Source: Caballeronia sp. NK8 | GTDB lineage: Bacteria; Pseudomonadota; Gammaproteobacteria; Burkholderiales; Burkholderiaceae | NCBI RefSeq assembly: GCF_018408855.1 | Contig: NZ_AP024328.1 | Span: 1-64,000, forward strand | Direction of reading: 5' to 3' | Length of the DNA stretch: 64,000 nucleotides | Part shown: positions 28,680 to 36,941 of the stretch, piece by piece | How the letters are laid out: each line of letters opens with the position of its first letter | How positions within the stretch are numbered: position 1 is the stretch's first letter | The notes under the pieces: model-generated | What the model was told of the DNA's origin: nothing | Databases searched by the model: none | Seen by the model: the letters and a program-made list of their open reading frames with translations, nothing else | Position numbers and translations under genes: made by a program

Positions 28680-30782
28680 ATGAGTATGCCAAAGGAGTTG
28701 CTCGAGTTTGACCAAGCAGTGCACGGCTATAGGGACGGGCACCGCCAGCTCTATGGGTCCACCATGTTGGATCTGGCGAGTGCCGACACTATGACCCTAG
28801 CGAGTGATCTCTTGATCTCACGCAGCCTGAAGAACAACGAAAGCTATCTCACCGGATATCCGCTAAAGGGAGCGCATAAATATGTGTTTGCGCGGACGTG
28901 GCCTGCGCCCGAAATGTCTCGGCCTGGATGTGTCTGGACTCATTCGCTCATCATTGACTATCTGACTGTTTCGAAAATCGACGACGCTCGAGCCATTTTG
29001 TCGATGTTCAAGCGACCGACTATCGCTACTTTGTCGGACTACGGTTCCCCCATAAATTTTTCGGAGAAGCAATCGACGCTTGAGCAAGCGATCTCGGAAG
29101 AGATAGCGCTTGAGGTCGTACATTGCCTGTATGCAGCGGTGAGGCCGCAAAAATCGCGTGTGATTTTTGCGAATCGGTCGACAGTAGATAACACATCCAT
29201 AGCACTTTCCATTTGGTCTCAAATGCCTCCGCGACTGCGCCGAGCGGCAGCTTTCTGCACAGGCGACTCAGCGAGCACGGTACCTTCTGATTCTGACATC
29301 GCTATCGGATTTTCGTCTTTGCCGACGGAACATACACTCTGCGACTTGCAATACTTTTCGGATGCTCGCTCCGGTGGTATGCGTCTACTCGCAAAGGATC
29401 TAACGCGTCGATTCATGACACCTCTGCGTCAGTTTTTGCGCCGCTATTCTGTTGATGTGAAGGATCCCCTTGGAGCGATCCGACCGTTGGCAGAGTTCTT
29501 CGATTCACTTCGCCTCGCACGCGATCCCCAGGATTTTCGTGCAATTGCCGCTACAGTCGGAGAGGCTTTTCCAACACGCATCGACGCGCGGTCCTTCAAA
29601 CAGGACCTTCTGCTGGGACGATTCTTTGATCGGAGCGATGCACTGATGCTTCGAATGAATTGCGTTTTCGGAACACTGCAAGCGGTCGAGAGCGCCGAGC
29701 TGCCTATGGTCGTTCCCGAAGGCAGCGAAGTTAGCGAACTATCTAATCTGTTAGCACGTACGCCACAAGCACTGCCGTCAGTTTTGAAGTTCTATAGTTC
29801 TGATGTAGTCGGCGATCTGGTAAGGCTCTCCTTGGCTGAGGCGGCGTCTCAAGTTCCTGCCAGCACAGTGTCTTTTTTAGGATTCGAAGATGACGAAGCA
29901 TTGGCGGTTGCGAGGTTATGGCCTAGTGTCCTGCACGAGCGCAATTTTTGGTTAACTCACCGCGATGTGCGAAGGCAACTTCTCGATGCGTCTGGATTAG
30001 ACTCACGAGCGGTATCTCGCTTTATCGACGTGTTCTGGGAAGAACTGAATGAAGAGGATTTCCGTTTGTGTCTGGTAAAGGACCACGAGGTAACCGTTAG
30101 CGCGATCGGTGAGCGGTGGCGTGCCGACGATCCCGCCACAGAAGTGTCTACGCGGGCGATCAGGAGCTTAGCGGCTTACGATGGACTCCTTTCTAGAGCA
30201 GTACGAGTCGCTGGCTGGTTACCGCGTGTACTCTGGAAGCAAATTGGAATTCAATTGGCCAGTGCCGTTTGCGGTCCAGAGGATGATGCGGTGTGGGCTA
30301 CGATTTTAGCCAGGTCCAATGTTCAGAGATTGGGGCGCGACGAAAGTGCTCTTGCGTGCGTCTTTTTTATTTGGTCCTTAAGCAGCGCGCCAGCTACCTC
30401 CATGCAGTTGATCAATGCCAGCTTCGATTTACTGTACGATATCGCTTGGAATGGGCAACTTGTACCAATTGAGCAAGAGGTCCTCGAAAAGGGCTTGCCG
30501 CGAGACGGGGTCTCGAGTTGGGATTACTGCAGGCGCCTTGCGCGGGCGCTCGTTAGGCGGGTGATCACGGGCGAAGGTTGGGAGCTTGAGGTGCTGTCGC
30601 TCGACTTAAGCGCTCTTACTATTGGCGGTGTGATCAGGGAAATCGAGTCACGCAGCGACGCTCTCGATTTGTTGAGATCCCTCGAGGATTCTCTCGACCG
30701 CGTTTCGGGCGCGGAGCGGCGTTGGAGCAAAGCTCTTAAAACCGCAATTAAGCAGCGAACGTCTCTTTGGTCGCTTTGGTGA
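28680..30782 (+). CDS. GAP1-like GTPase-associated protein
   Basis: A 700-residue protein beginning 'MSMPKELLEFDQAVHGYRDG' and then 'HRQLYGSTML'. The HGYxxGH motif near the N terminus is the recognisable signature of GTPase-associated protein 1 (GAP1, N-terminal domain). A middle helical region and a C-terminal domain follow with no catalytic motifs visible. The start at 28680 lies 8 bp after the previous stop; ATG 28686 is an alternative with no stronger ribosome site. It is the last same-strand gene of the operon. GAP1-type proteins are predicted sensors or scaffolds for the paired GTPases. Confidence 0.75.
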   Translation: MSMPKELLEFDQAVHGYRDGHRQLYGSTMLDLASADTMTLASDLLISRSLKNNESYLTGYPLKGAHKYVFARTWPAPEMSRPGCVWTHSLIIDYLTVSKIDDARAILSMFKRPTIATLSDYGSPINFSEKQSTLEQAISEEIALEVVHCLYAAVRPQKSRVIFANRSTVDNTSIALSIWSQMPPRLRRAAAFCTGDSASTVPSDSDIAIGFSSLPTEHTLCDLQYFSDARSGGMRLLAKDLTRRFMTPLRQFLRRYSVDVKDPLGAIRPLAEFFDSLRLARDPQDFRAIAATVGEAFPTRIDARSFKQDLLLGRFFDRSDALMLRMNCVFGTLQAVESAELPMVVPEGSEVSELSNLLARTPQALPSVLKFYSSDVVGDLVRLSLAEAASQVPASTVSFLGFEDDEALAVARLWPSVLHERNFWLTHRDVRRQLLDASGLDSRAVSRFIDVFWEELNEEDFRLCLVKDHEVTVSAIGERWRADDPATEVSTRAIRSLAAYDGLLSRAVRVAGWLPRVLWKQIGIQLASAVCGPEDDAVWATILARSNVQRLGRDESALACVFFIWSLSSAPATSMQLINASFDLLYDIAWNGQLVPIEQEVLEKGLPRDGVSSWDYCRRLARALVRRVITGEGWELEVLSLDLSALTIGGVIREIESRSDALDLLRSLEDSLDRVSGAERRWSKALKTAIKQRTSLWSLW

Positions 30783-30958
30783 TGACCAAATGGCGACCGA
30801 CATGCATTGAACACGAATTTCATAAACGGGCATCCCGGTCTCGCACTTTGCGAGGTCTGAGACTGAAAGCTCCAACGACGAGCGCCCGACATTCCCCGAC
30901 GAAATGACGTTTTCGCGATGCTCGGGCGCTTGCAGGCCAAGCCTAACGTTTCGACCGG

Positions 30959-32032
30959 CTATTTCGGCTTCGCGGCAACCTCGCTTGGTTGCTTGCGCAT
31001 CCGACGAACCATCCAACGATGAATGCTGCGGATGCCTTCCGAACCAGGCCGCCCACTTGTCCTGTTGAGCGGGACCATGCAGAAGACTACGAGCCCAGGA
31101 ACTAGTAGAAGAAGGGAGGTCAAGGCATCCCCGACGATGTTAAGTGGCTCAGCGTTCAACCAGCCATAATGGCCGCCGACCAGAACAGTGCTCAACGCGA
31201 CGGCAGATGCGCTGATCAACGCTTTCGCGGTTAGGAGCGCCACCCATTTCCAAGTGGTCCAGATGAACCGGGGCCGTCGCGCGGCGCCGCTTAACCCCGC
31301 CATCAAATACGCGCACCATTGCGTAAGCGAGATAAACGCTAGGAGGCCGAGGAGAAGAAAAACTTCCCGCTGTAAATCCAAGGAATACTCGACGGTGGCC
31401 AATATCGCGCGCGCAAGTGCGTTTCGTGGCTCTCCGTCGAAGCCAAATATGCCGGACTCGCCGGCAGCAACGAGAACAAATGAACTTCCAAACAATGCGC
31501 CGAAATAGGCCGCCCACATCGGGTAGATGACTTCAGGCTCGGATTTTGCCTTTTCGTTCACGACGTGGAGCATGAATGCGATCATATAGAGCGCGACGAA
31601 CATGACTGCCGCGTAGGGATGCGAACGTACGAGAGAGCTGACCGTCGTTTGCTTGTCGAGTGGCATCCAGCCGCACCCGCTGATCAACCTGTAGCGATTT
31701 GTCTCGAGGGGCTGGAAGACGAGTTCTTGTGTTTCCAAGCCATCGCCAAATTGGGCTTTCGAAAACCCAGCGTTGGTAAGGAAACGCGTGATTTTGGCTT
31801 CTCCGTCATCACGCTCGCGCGACGGAGTCACCTGCGTCTCATCGCGATGATTGGTCACGTCCACGGTGATTCTTCCATGGTCTGCTACGTAGTGCCCGTC
31901 AAGCTGCGGCCAAAGCCACAGCCACGCGAGGGTGCACCAAGCAGTGATTGCCACGATCGAAAGCAGCCTGCTTTGTACTCTTCGGTTATCGCTCCGAGGA
32001 ATTAAGGTAAGCCATCTAGTTGCTGATGCCAT
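30959..32032 (-). CDS. Multi-pass membrane protein convergent with the GTPase operon
   Basis: I do not recognise this 357-residue protein. From 'MASATRWLTLIPRSDNRRVQ' it has a first membrane helix ('SIVAITAWCTLAWLWLW'), an extracytoplasmic domain of about 100 residues with a 'LISGCGWMPL' element, then five or six further helices ('AAVMFVALYMIAFML', 'MWAAYFGALFGSSFVLV', 'VFLLLGLLAFISLTQW', 'LLTAKALISASAVALS', 'ALTSLLLLVPGLVVFC') and a basic cytoplasmic tail. The start at 32032 is preferred over 32131 because upstream residues look non-coding. It converges on the GAP1-like gene with a 176-bp gap. It may be a membrane effector or unrelated cargo. Confidence 0.6.
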   Translation of the reverse strand: MASATRWLTLIPRSDNRRVQSRLLSIVAITAWCTLAWLWLWPQLDGHYVADHGRITVDVTNHRDETQVTPSRERDDGEAKITRFLTNAGFSKAQFGDGLETQELVFQPLETNRYRLISGCGWMPLDKQTTVSSLVRSHPYAAVMFVALYMIAFMLHVVNEKAKSEPEVIYPMWAAYFGALFGSSFVLVAAGESGIFGFDGEPRNALARAILATVEYSLDLQREVFLLLGLLAFISLTQWCAYLMAGLSGAARRPRFIWTTWKWVALLTAKALISASAVALSTVLVGGHYGWLNAEPLNIVGDALTSLLLLVPGLVVFCMVPLNRTSGRPGSEGIRSIHRWMVRRMRKQPSEVAAKPK

Positions 32033-32506
32033 CTCGTTCACCCTCGGCACGCGGGGACATGAAGCGAGACCGAACACCGACCGGTCGGTTGTGCGGGAAA
32101 CCAGCATCGGTCTTGCCGTTTTAAAACGCAACAGCGGGAACTGCTGCCGTGCCTATAACCAAGAAGGGATTCGATTTTCATACCTTACGGCCCATCCTTG
32201 CAAATCCGGGTTATCGGCAAAAGCGCGGATGTCTGAAGACCGACGCGTTGGCAAAACTCCTGGTAAGGACTTTAATCAACTGCTCCGGCGGGTGCCGAGC
32301 ATCTTCGAACGTGTCGCAGCTCTCAACGCGTGCCGAGAACGTTAAACAATTGTGGTAGCCGATGAAGCCTGCTAACAGGAGATTTACGGTTACAGACGCA
32401 CCGCAACTAACTTGAGAGTATCGGAGGTTGCCTCGGGCGGGGCAGGCAACAAGACTTCTAGGGGCTGGAAACCTGGATCTGTAACTGCGAACTCAAGGAA
32501 GCACAT
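32033..32506. other. Intergenic between defence and catabolic regions
   Basis: Short frames exist on the plus strand (for example 32149-32358) without ribosome sites or recognisable similarity. The stretch presumably contains the divergent promoters for the membrane-protein gene and the RraA-like gene. Confidence 0.4.
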
Positions 32507-33244
32507 ATGAATCAACTACCCGTGCTACAAATCAGCGAGCGGCTCGGAGCACTTAGTTCTTCCGACGCAGCTGACGCATTGATGAGCTTGGGCGTATCAC
32601 GCGTTGTGATGAACGAGCTGCAGAACTTCGGAAGCTCAAAGGGCTCTATTGTTGGGCGCGCAAGAACGTTGCGGTTCCTCCCGGAAAGGGAGGACATCGA
32701 AAGTGCACCAGGACGCCGGGTTAATCGGCAGCTATATGAAACCGTCAATCCGGGGGACGTGTTAGTCGTTGACGCTTTGGGCGCACCGTACGCCGCTATG
32801 GGAGACATGATGTTTTCCCGATTAGCCTACAGGGGTGTCGGTGCGATCGTTGTGGACGGCGCGGTGCGAGACGTTGGGGCCGCAGCAAGCAAAGACTTTC
32901 CTGTGTTCGCCCGGGGTAGGTCTGCAAGACCTTACTTCGGCGCGATGCAGCCGTGGGAGGCTGATGTCGCCGTCCAATGCGCGGGTGTACTCGTTTGCTC
33001 CGGCGATTGGATAGTCGCAGATAACGACGGGATAGTTGTTGTTCCCCCTAGCCTTGCGTCGGACGTGGTCGAGATGGCGGAGCGTAAGCGCATCGCAGAT
33101 CAGTTCAGCCGGGCGTTGATTGAGGCGGGCTTTCCACTCGCAGACGCCTATCCTCTGCCGCGATACATGAATACATTCTTGGCGCGATACCTTGACGATC
33201 AAGTTTTGCCGACGCAAGAAGAAGTGGCTGCCTCGAAAGACTGA
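32507..33244 (+). CDS. RraA/HMG-aldolase family protein
   Basis: A 245-residue protein of the RraA-like superfamily, which includes 4-hydroxy-4-methyl-2-oxoglutarate/4-carboxy-4-hydroxy-2-oxoadipate aldolases (metal-dependent pyruvate-forming lyases at the end of aromatic meta-cleavage routes) and RNase E regulators. Visible motifs are 'LSSSDAADALMSLGVSRVVM' at the N terminus, 'AAMGDMMFSRLAYRGVGAIV' (substrate-binding loop) and 'VDGAVRDVGAAA', with R and D of the GxxRD pattern conserved. The frame starts at ATG 32507, 10 bp after AAGG. The IS21 element begins 12 bp after its stop, which probably separates it from the catabolic cluster it once led. Substrate unknown. Confidence 0.75.
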   Translation: MNQLPVLQISERLGALSSSDAADALMSLGVSRVVMNELQNFGSSKGSIVGRARTLRFLPEREDIESAPGRRVNRQLYETVNPGDVLVVDALGAPYAAMGDMMFSRLAYRGVGAIVVDGAVRDVGAAASKDFPVFARGRSARPYFGAMQPWEADVAVQCAGVLVCSGDWIVADNDGIVVVPPSLASDVVEMAERKRIADQFSRALIEAGFPLADAYPLPRYMNTFLARYLDDQVLPTQEEVAASKD

Positions 33245-33255
33245 TATTTAGAGAA

Positions 33256-33276
33256 CGACAATTATCTTGGCCGGTC
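33256..33276. repeat. IS21 left terminal inverted repeat
   Basis: CGACAATTATCTTGGCCGGTC, matching the right end at 20 of 21 positions. A related internal copy sits at about 33279-33299. Confidence 0.8.
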
Positions 33277-33407
33277 CTTTGACAGTTACCTTGGCCGGTG
33301 GTGAGGAGTCGAAGGCGGCGTAGCCGCCGGAGACGACGAACTACCGGCGGCGCCGGAGTAACGGGGTTTTACGATGGCTGATCGCGTCGAACAAGAAGCG
33401 AACAGCC

Positions 33408-34907
33408 ATGCCTGGAACCTACGTGACGGACCAGCAGGTCCGACTCTATATGAGTAAGCGCAAACATCACACTCAGGAAGTCGCCGCGGCGATGGCGGGC
33501 ATGAGCGTTCGCACGGCCCGGCGCATCGAGCATGAGGGCCGTCTGCCGTCGCAGAAGCCATCACGCGCGTGGCGTACACGTCACGATCCGTTCGCGGAAG
33601 TTTGGGAGAGCGAGGTCGTGCCATTGCTGCGCCACGCGCCCCGGCTCAAGGCCATCACGTTGCTGTGCAAGCTGCAGGAGGCGCATCCGGGCCTCTTCCC
33701 TGACAGCATGCGGCGTACGCTCGAGCGGCGCGTCAGCCAATGGCGCGCACTCGAGGGCCCTGGCAAGGAGATCTTCTTCCCGCAGCAGCACTTGCCCGGC
33801 GTGCAGGGGCTCTCGGACTTTACCGACATGCGGGATCTGCGCGTGACGGTCGCCGGTGCGCCCCTCGATCACCGGCTCTATCACTTCGTGCTCGCGTTCT
33901 CGCACTGGGAATATGCCTATGTCGTCGAAGGTGGCGAGAGCTTCGAGGCCCTCTCCACCGGATTACAGAACGCGCTGTGGCAAGCCGGCGGCTGCCCGCA
34001 TGAGCATCGCACCGACAGCCTATCGGCAGCGTTCAAGAATTTGCAGACTGAAGAGGACTTCACGGCTCGCTATGACGCACTGCTGGTGCATTACGGCATG
34101 GCCGGCACGCGCAATAACGTCGGCGTGGCCCATGAGAACGGTAGTGTGGAATCCTCGCACCGCCATCTGAAGGAGGCGATCGACCAAGCGCTGATGCTGC
34201 GTGGCCATCGCGACTTCGACGATCGGGCTGCCTATGACGCGTTTGTTCGCGACGTCGTCATGCGCCGTAACCGCCGTAACGCAGCGGCGTTTAACGCTGA
34301 GCGCGAACATTTGCAGGATTTGCCCGCACATCGCACGACCGACTTCATCGAAGAGGAAGCACGCGTGACACGCTGTGGCACCTTCACCGTGCGGGGCATT
34401 CTCTACAGCGCGCCGTCGCGCCTGATTGGTCACCGTCTGAAGGTGCGCGTCTATGCCGATCACCTCGACTGCTATCTGTCCGGCGCGCTCGTGCACAGCA
34501 CAGCACGGGGCTCGCATGCGGCCAATAGCCGCCGTCGCAAGCTCGACTACCGGCACTTCATTGAGGCGCTCAAGCGCAAGCCCCAGGCGTTCAAGGGGCT
34601 AGCGTTTCGCGACGACTTGTTTCCGCGCGAGGCGTACCGCCGGACGTGGGAGCGGCTTGAGGCTCGGCTCACGCAGCGCGAAGCCTGCAAGACCATGGTC
34701 GGCTTACTGGAACTGGCCGCGAATCACGGAGTCGAGGCCGTTCTTGCTGAGCGGCTCGAGGCGTTGCTCGCCGCTGGCGAGCTGCCCGATCTCGAGCAAC
34801 TACAGAATGAATTTGCGCCGCGGCAGGCGCAATGCCCAGACGTGGCTGTGGACATGCCGACGGCCGCTCTCTATGACACGCTGCTTGGCGAGGAGGCATC
34901 GGTATGA
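33408..34907 (+). CDS. istA: IS21-family transposase IstA
   Basis: A 499-residue DDE transposase. An N-terminal HTH ('QEVAAAMAGMSVRTARRIEH') binds the terminal repeats. The integrase core carries the catalytic acidic residues in 'LSDFTDMRDLRV' (first Asp), 'EHRTDSLSAAF' (second Asp) and 'NGSVESSHRHLKEAID' (Glu). Length and organisation are normal for the family. Its stop overlaps the istB start (ATGA), the usual coupling that keeps both proteins in ratio. No frameshift or truncation was seen. Confidence 0.95.
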   Translation: MPGTYVTDQQVRLYMSKRKHHTQEVAAAMAGMSVRTARRIEHEGRLPSQKPSRAWRTRHDPFAEVWESEVVPLLRHAPRLKAITLLCKLQEAHPGLFPDSMRRTLERRVSQWRALEGPGKEIFFPQQHLPGVQGLSDFTDMRDLRVTVAGAPLDHRLYHFVLAFSHWEYAYVVEGGESFEALSTGLQNALWQAGGCPHEHRTDSLSAAFKNLQTEEDFTARYDALLVHYGMAGTRNNVGVAHENGSVESSHRHLKEAIDQALMLRGHRDFDDRAAYDAFVRDVVMRRNRRNAAAFNAEREHLQDLPAHRTTDFIEEEARVTRCGTFTVRGILYSAPSRLIGHRLKVRVYADHLDCYLSGALVHSTARGSHAANSRRRKLDYRHFIEALKRKPQAFKGLAFRDDLFPREAYRRTWERLEARLTQREACKTMVGLLELAANHGVEAVLAERLEALLAAGELPDLEQLQNEFAPRQAQCPDVAVDMPTAALYDTLLGEEASV

Positions 34908-35725
34908 ACGCGCCCGCAATTTACGATGCCGCCCGTATGGGGCTGATGCTCACCGAGTTGCGCTTGCCGACGATCGCGCGGCTATGGTCCGAGTTCACAC
35001 AGCGCTCCGACAAGGAAGGCTGGCCATCGACGCGCCTGCTCGGCGCGCTGCTCGAGCACGAACTGGCCGAGCGCGCGAAACGGCGCATCGAGCGGCATCG
35101 CGTCGAATCGCATTTGGACCCAAGCAAGACGCTCGAGGCCTTCGACTTCGGCTTGGTACCAATGGTGTCCAAGGCACATGTAATGGCGCTCGCGAGCGGC
35201 GACTCGTGGCTCGAGAAAGGCGCCACGATCCTGCTGTTTGGGCCACCGGGTGCCGGGAAGAGCCATTTAGGCTCCGGCATTGGTCATGCGCTGATCGACG
35301 CCGGGTACCGGGTGCTGTTCACACGCACCGGCGAAATCGTGCAGAAGCTGCAGGCGGCACGCCAAAGCCTGCAGTTGCCATCGATGCTCGCCAAGCTCGA
35401 TCACTTCGATCTGATCATCCTCGATGACCTGTCGTACGTCAGAAAGGACCAGGCCGAAACGAGCGTGCTGTTCGAATTGATTGCGGAAAGATACGAGCGT
35501 CGAAGCCTTCTCATCACGGCCAACGCCGCGTTCTCCGGCTGGAATGATGTCTTCCCCGATCCCTCAATGACGGTCGCCGCCATCGACCGACTGGTGCATC
35601 ACTCGACGATCTTCGAGCTGAACGTGGAGAGCTACCGGCGTCGCAGTGCCGATGACAACAAGCGCGCGCGGCGGCGTCAATTACCCCACCCCGAATCGGA
35701 AGGAGCGACAACTATGCCGAGCTGA
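34904..35725 (+). CDS. istB: IS21-family helper ATPase IstB
   Basis: A 273-residue AAA+ ATPase related to DnaC that selects target DNA and activates IstA. Walker A is 'LLFGPPGAGKSHLGSGIG', Walker B 'FDLIILDDLSYV', and 'LITANAAFSGWNDVF' contains the sensor region. The C-terminal basic tail is followed by terminal repeats of the element. Complete and in the normal position relative to istA. Confidence 0.95.
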   Translation: MNAPAIYDAARMGLMLTELRLPTIARLWSEFTQRSDKEGWPSTRLLGALLEHELAERAKRRIERHRVESHLDPSKTLEAFDFGLVPMVSKAHVMALASGDSWLEKGATILLFGPPGAGKSHLGSGIGHALIDAGYRVLFTRTGEIVQKLQAARQSLQLPSMLAKLDHFDLIILDDLSYVRKDQAETSVLFELIAERYERRSLLITANAAFSGWNDVFPDPSMTVAAIDRLVHHSTIFELNVESYRRRSADDNKRARRRQLPHPESEGATTMPS

Positions 35726-35746
35726 GCAGCGACAACTAACCCCGTC

Positions 35747-35767
35747 GACCGGCCAAGATAGTTGTCG
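35747..35767. repeat. IS21 right terminal inverted repeat
   Basis: GACCGGCCAAGATAGTTGTCG, the complement of the left end with one mismatch. Related 'GCGACAACTA' copies lie inside it at about 35705 and 35729. Confidence 0.8.
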
Positions 35768-35808
35768 CCCGGGCGGCCATCGTAATTGACAATCTACAGA
35801 TATTCCTA

Positions 35809-35950
35809 CGCATCTCACCACGGCTGATCGCTAGTGTGCTCTATCGCAAGACTGGGGGCGGCTCGCTCATCGCCTTGCACGCATCTCACTACGGGCTGAT
35901 CGCCGGTGTGTTCTATCGCAAGACAGGGGCGGCTCGCTAATCGCCTTGCC
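35809..35950. repeat. Two tandem copies of a 71-bp repeat
   Basis: Copy 1 (35809-35879) and copy 2 (35880-35950) share the blocks 'CGCATCTCAC', 'GGCTGATCGC', 'CTATCGCAAGAC' and 'GGCTCGCT' / 'ATCGCCTTGC', with about ten differences. They are non-coding and lie 40 bp after the IS21 element. Confidence 0.8.
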
Positions 35951-36180
35951 AACGAGACCCGCACCATCGCTCTCCTACGTACACGCACTTGAGTTTTGTC
36001 TTCATCCATAGGCGTACGTCGGATTGCGACGGTCGTCCCTTAACGTCGTGACGCGCTCGCTTTTGCTATGCAAGGGCGGTCGCAAGGGCCGCTGAGCGTT
36101 TTAGCAACCCTTTCAGGACGGGCTGTATCCACATCGCTAGAAATCTATAGGTGTTTTCCCTGAATCTGCTAGTTTTGCTT
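35951..36180. other. Leader of catabolic block A
   Basis: No gene is seen. Homology with the leader of block B begins at about 36145 (matching 57662), so the region before that is unique to this copy. Confidence 0.5.
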
Positions 36181-36208
36181 TTGAGGCGCAGATTTGCTTC
36201 CCTATAAT
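36181..36208 (+). promoter_or_regulatory. Sigma-70-like promoter of catabolic block A
   Basis: TTGAGG (36181-36186) and a perfect TATAAT (36203-36208) are 16 bp apart, 59 bp before the ferredoxin start. Both elements are conserved in the second copy (57698-57725). CATATGCAAGTTGATG and TTTCATATGCG follow, giving two CATATG elements around the expected transcription start. Confidence 0.65.
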
Positions 36209-36266
36209 GTCCATATGCAAGTTGATGTTTCATATGCGGAACACGACGGTTCCTTAGGATCACATA

Positions 36267-36581
36267 ATGGATGAACAGTGGCAAAGCGTTGGGCGCATAG
36301 ATCAGATCGCTGAGGACGCGCCGATTGAATTCAAGGGGTGTGGCGTAGAGGTGGGCGTCTTCAAGGTCGGAGAAAGCCTCTACGCCATTGAGAACGTATG
36401 CCCGCATGCGTATGCGTTGCTGACACAGGGCTTTGTTGATGGAGACACGGTCGAGTGCCCCTTGCACGAAGCGGTCTTCCACATCCCGACCGGAAAGTGT
36501 TTGAAAGAGCCCGGGGGACGCGATCTGAAGATGTACGCGGTGCGTCTTGCCGGTGAAGAAATCCAGATCAAGGTGGAGTGA
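36267..36581 (+). CDS. Rieske-type [2Fe-2S] ferredoxin, copy A
   Basis: A 104-residue electron carrier for a ring-hydroxylating oxygenase, related to BphF/NahAb-type Rieske ferredoxins. The cluster ligands are C45 and H47 in 'VCPHAYA' and C64 and H67 in 'ECPLHEAVFHIPTGKC'. It is the first gene of the block and stops one base before the HTH-like gene. Electrons would come from the FAD reductase at 46870 and go to the oxygenase at 36942. An identical gene lies at 57784. Confidence 0.92.
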   Translation: MDEQWQSVGRIDQIAEDAPIEFKGCGVEVGVFKVGESLYAIENVCPHAYALLTQGFVDGDTVECPLHEAVFHIPTGKCLKEPGGRDLKMYAVRLAGEEIQIKVE

Positions 36582-36582
36582 C

Positions 36583-36894
36583 ATGTCGGAAGTGACCGTG
36601 AACTTTAATCCGTTCCTCAAGCCATGGCTGGCACCGCAGCCGAATAACGTTGCAGGCAAGGGCGTGATCGAGCGGCCCGGCCAAGTTGAGAATTTCCCAT
36701 GGCAGGCGCGTAAGGCGGAGCCGACGCAGTACGAGAACGACTTCGGTGACGCGCTAGAGAAAGTCTTCGCCGACGGCGCGTTGCAACTGCACGAAGTCAG
36801 CGACGGGTTGAATCGCGTCGGCTTTCGCACGCCGCACGGTGGTCTGTGGACACCCGAGACGCTGGCTGCCGAGCTGCACGCGCTGGCCGAATAA
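36583..36894 (+). CDS. Small recombinase-like HTH protein, copy A
   Basis: A 103-residue protein starting 'MSEVTVNFNPFLKPWLAPQP'. The C-terminal half ('ALEKVFADGALQLHEVSDGL' then 'NRVGFRTPHGGLWTPETLAA') resembles the helix-turn-helix of serine recombinases, where a resolvase-type HTH reads along the lines of 'LNARGIRTRRGGRWTA'. Small proteins of this kind are annotated as 'recombinase-like helix-turn-helix domain' next to Rieske oxygenases. There is no catalytic recombinase domain. It sits one base after the ferredoxin stop and 47 bp before the oxygenase, so it is in the operon. It could be a regulator or an oxygenase accessory protein. Identical copy at 58100. Confidence 0.7.
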   Translation: MSEVTVNFNPFLKPWLAPQPNNVAGKGVIERPGQVENFPWQARKAEPTQYENDFGDALEKVFADGALQLHEVSDGLNRVGFRTPHGGLWTPETLAAELHALAE

Positions 36895-36941
36895 GCGCTC
36901 GGCTCTTCACCCTTTAACAAATTAGTCTCCCGGAGTTTTGC

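Larger units (their letters stand above)
33256..35767 (+). mobile_element. IS21-family insertion sequence, apparently intact
   Basis: A 2.5-kb element with istA and istB overlapping in ATGA, bounded by inverted repeats of about 21 bp (left CGACAATTATCTTGGCCGGTC; right, on the minus strand, CGACAACTATCTTGGCCGGTC) differing at one base. A second internal copy of the left repeat (TTGACAGTTACCTTGGCCGG) follows within 22 bp, as is typical of the multiple terminal repeats of IS21 elements. No clear target duplication could be read at the edges. Both genes look complete, so the element may be active. Confidence 0.9.

Noticed and set aside
33251..35775. Target-site duplication for the IS21 element
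   Set aside because: The bases next to the two inverted repeats (left GAGAA, right CCCGG) do not match, so no duplication is claimed.
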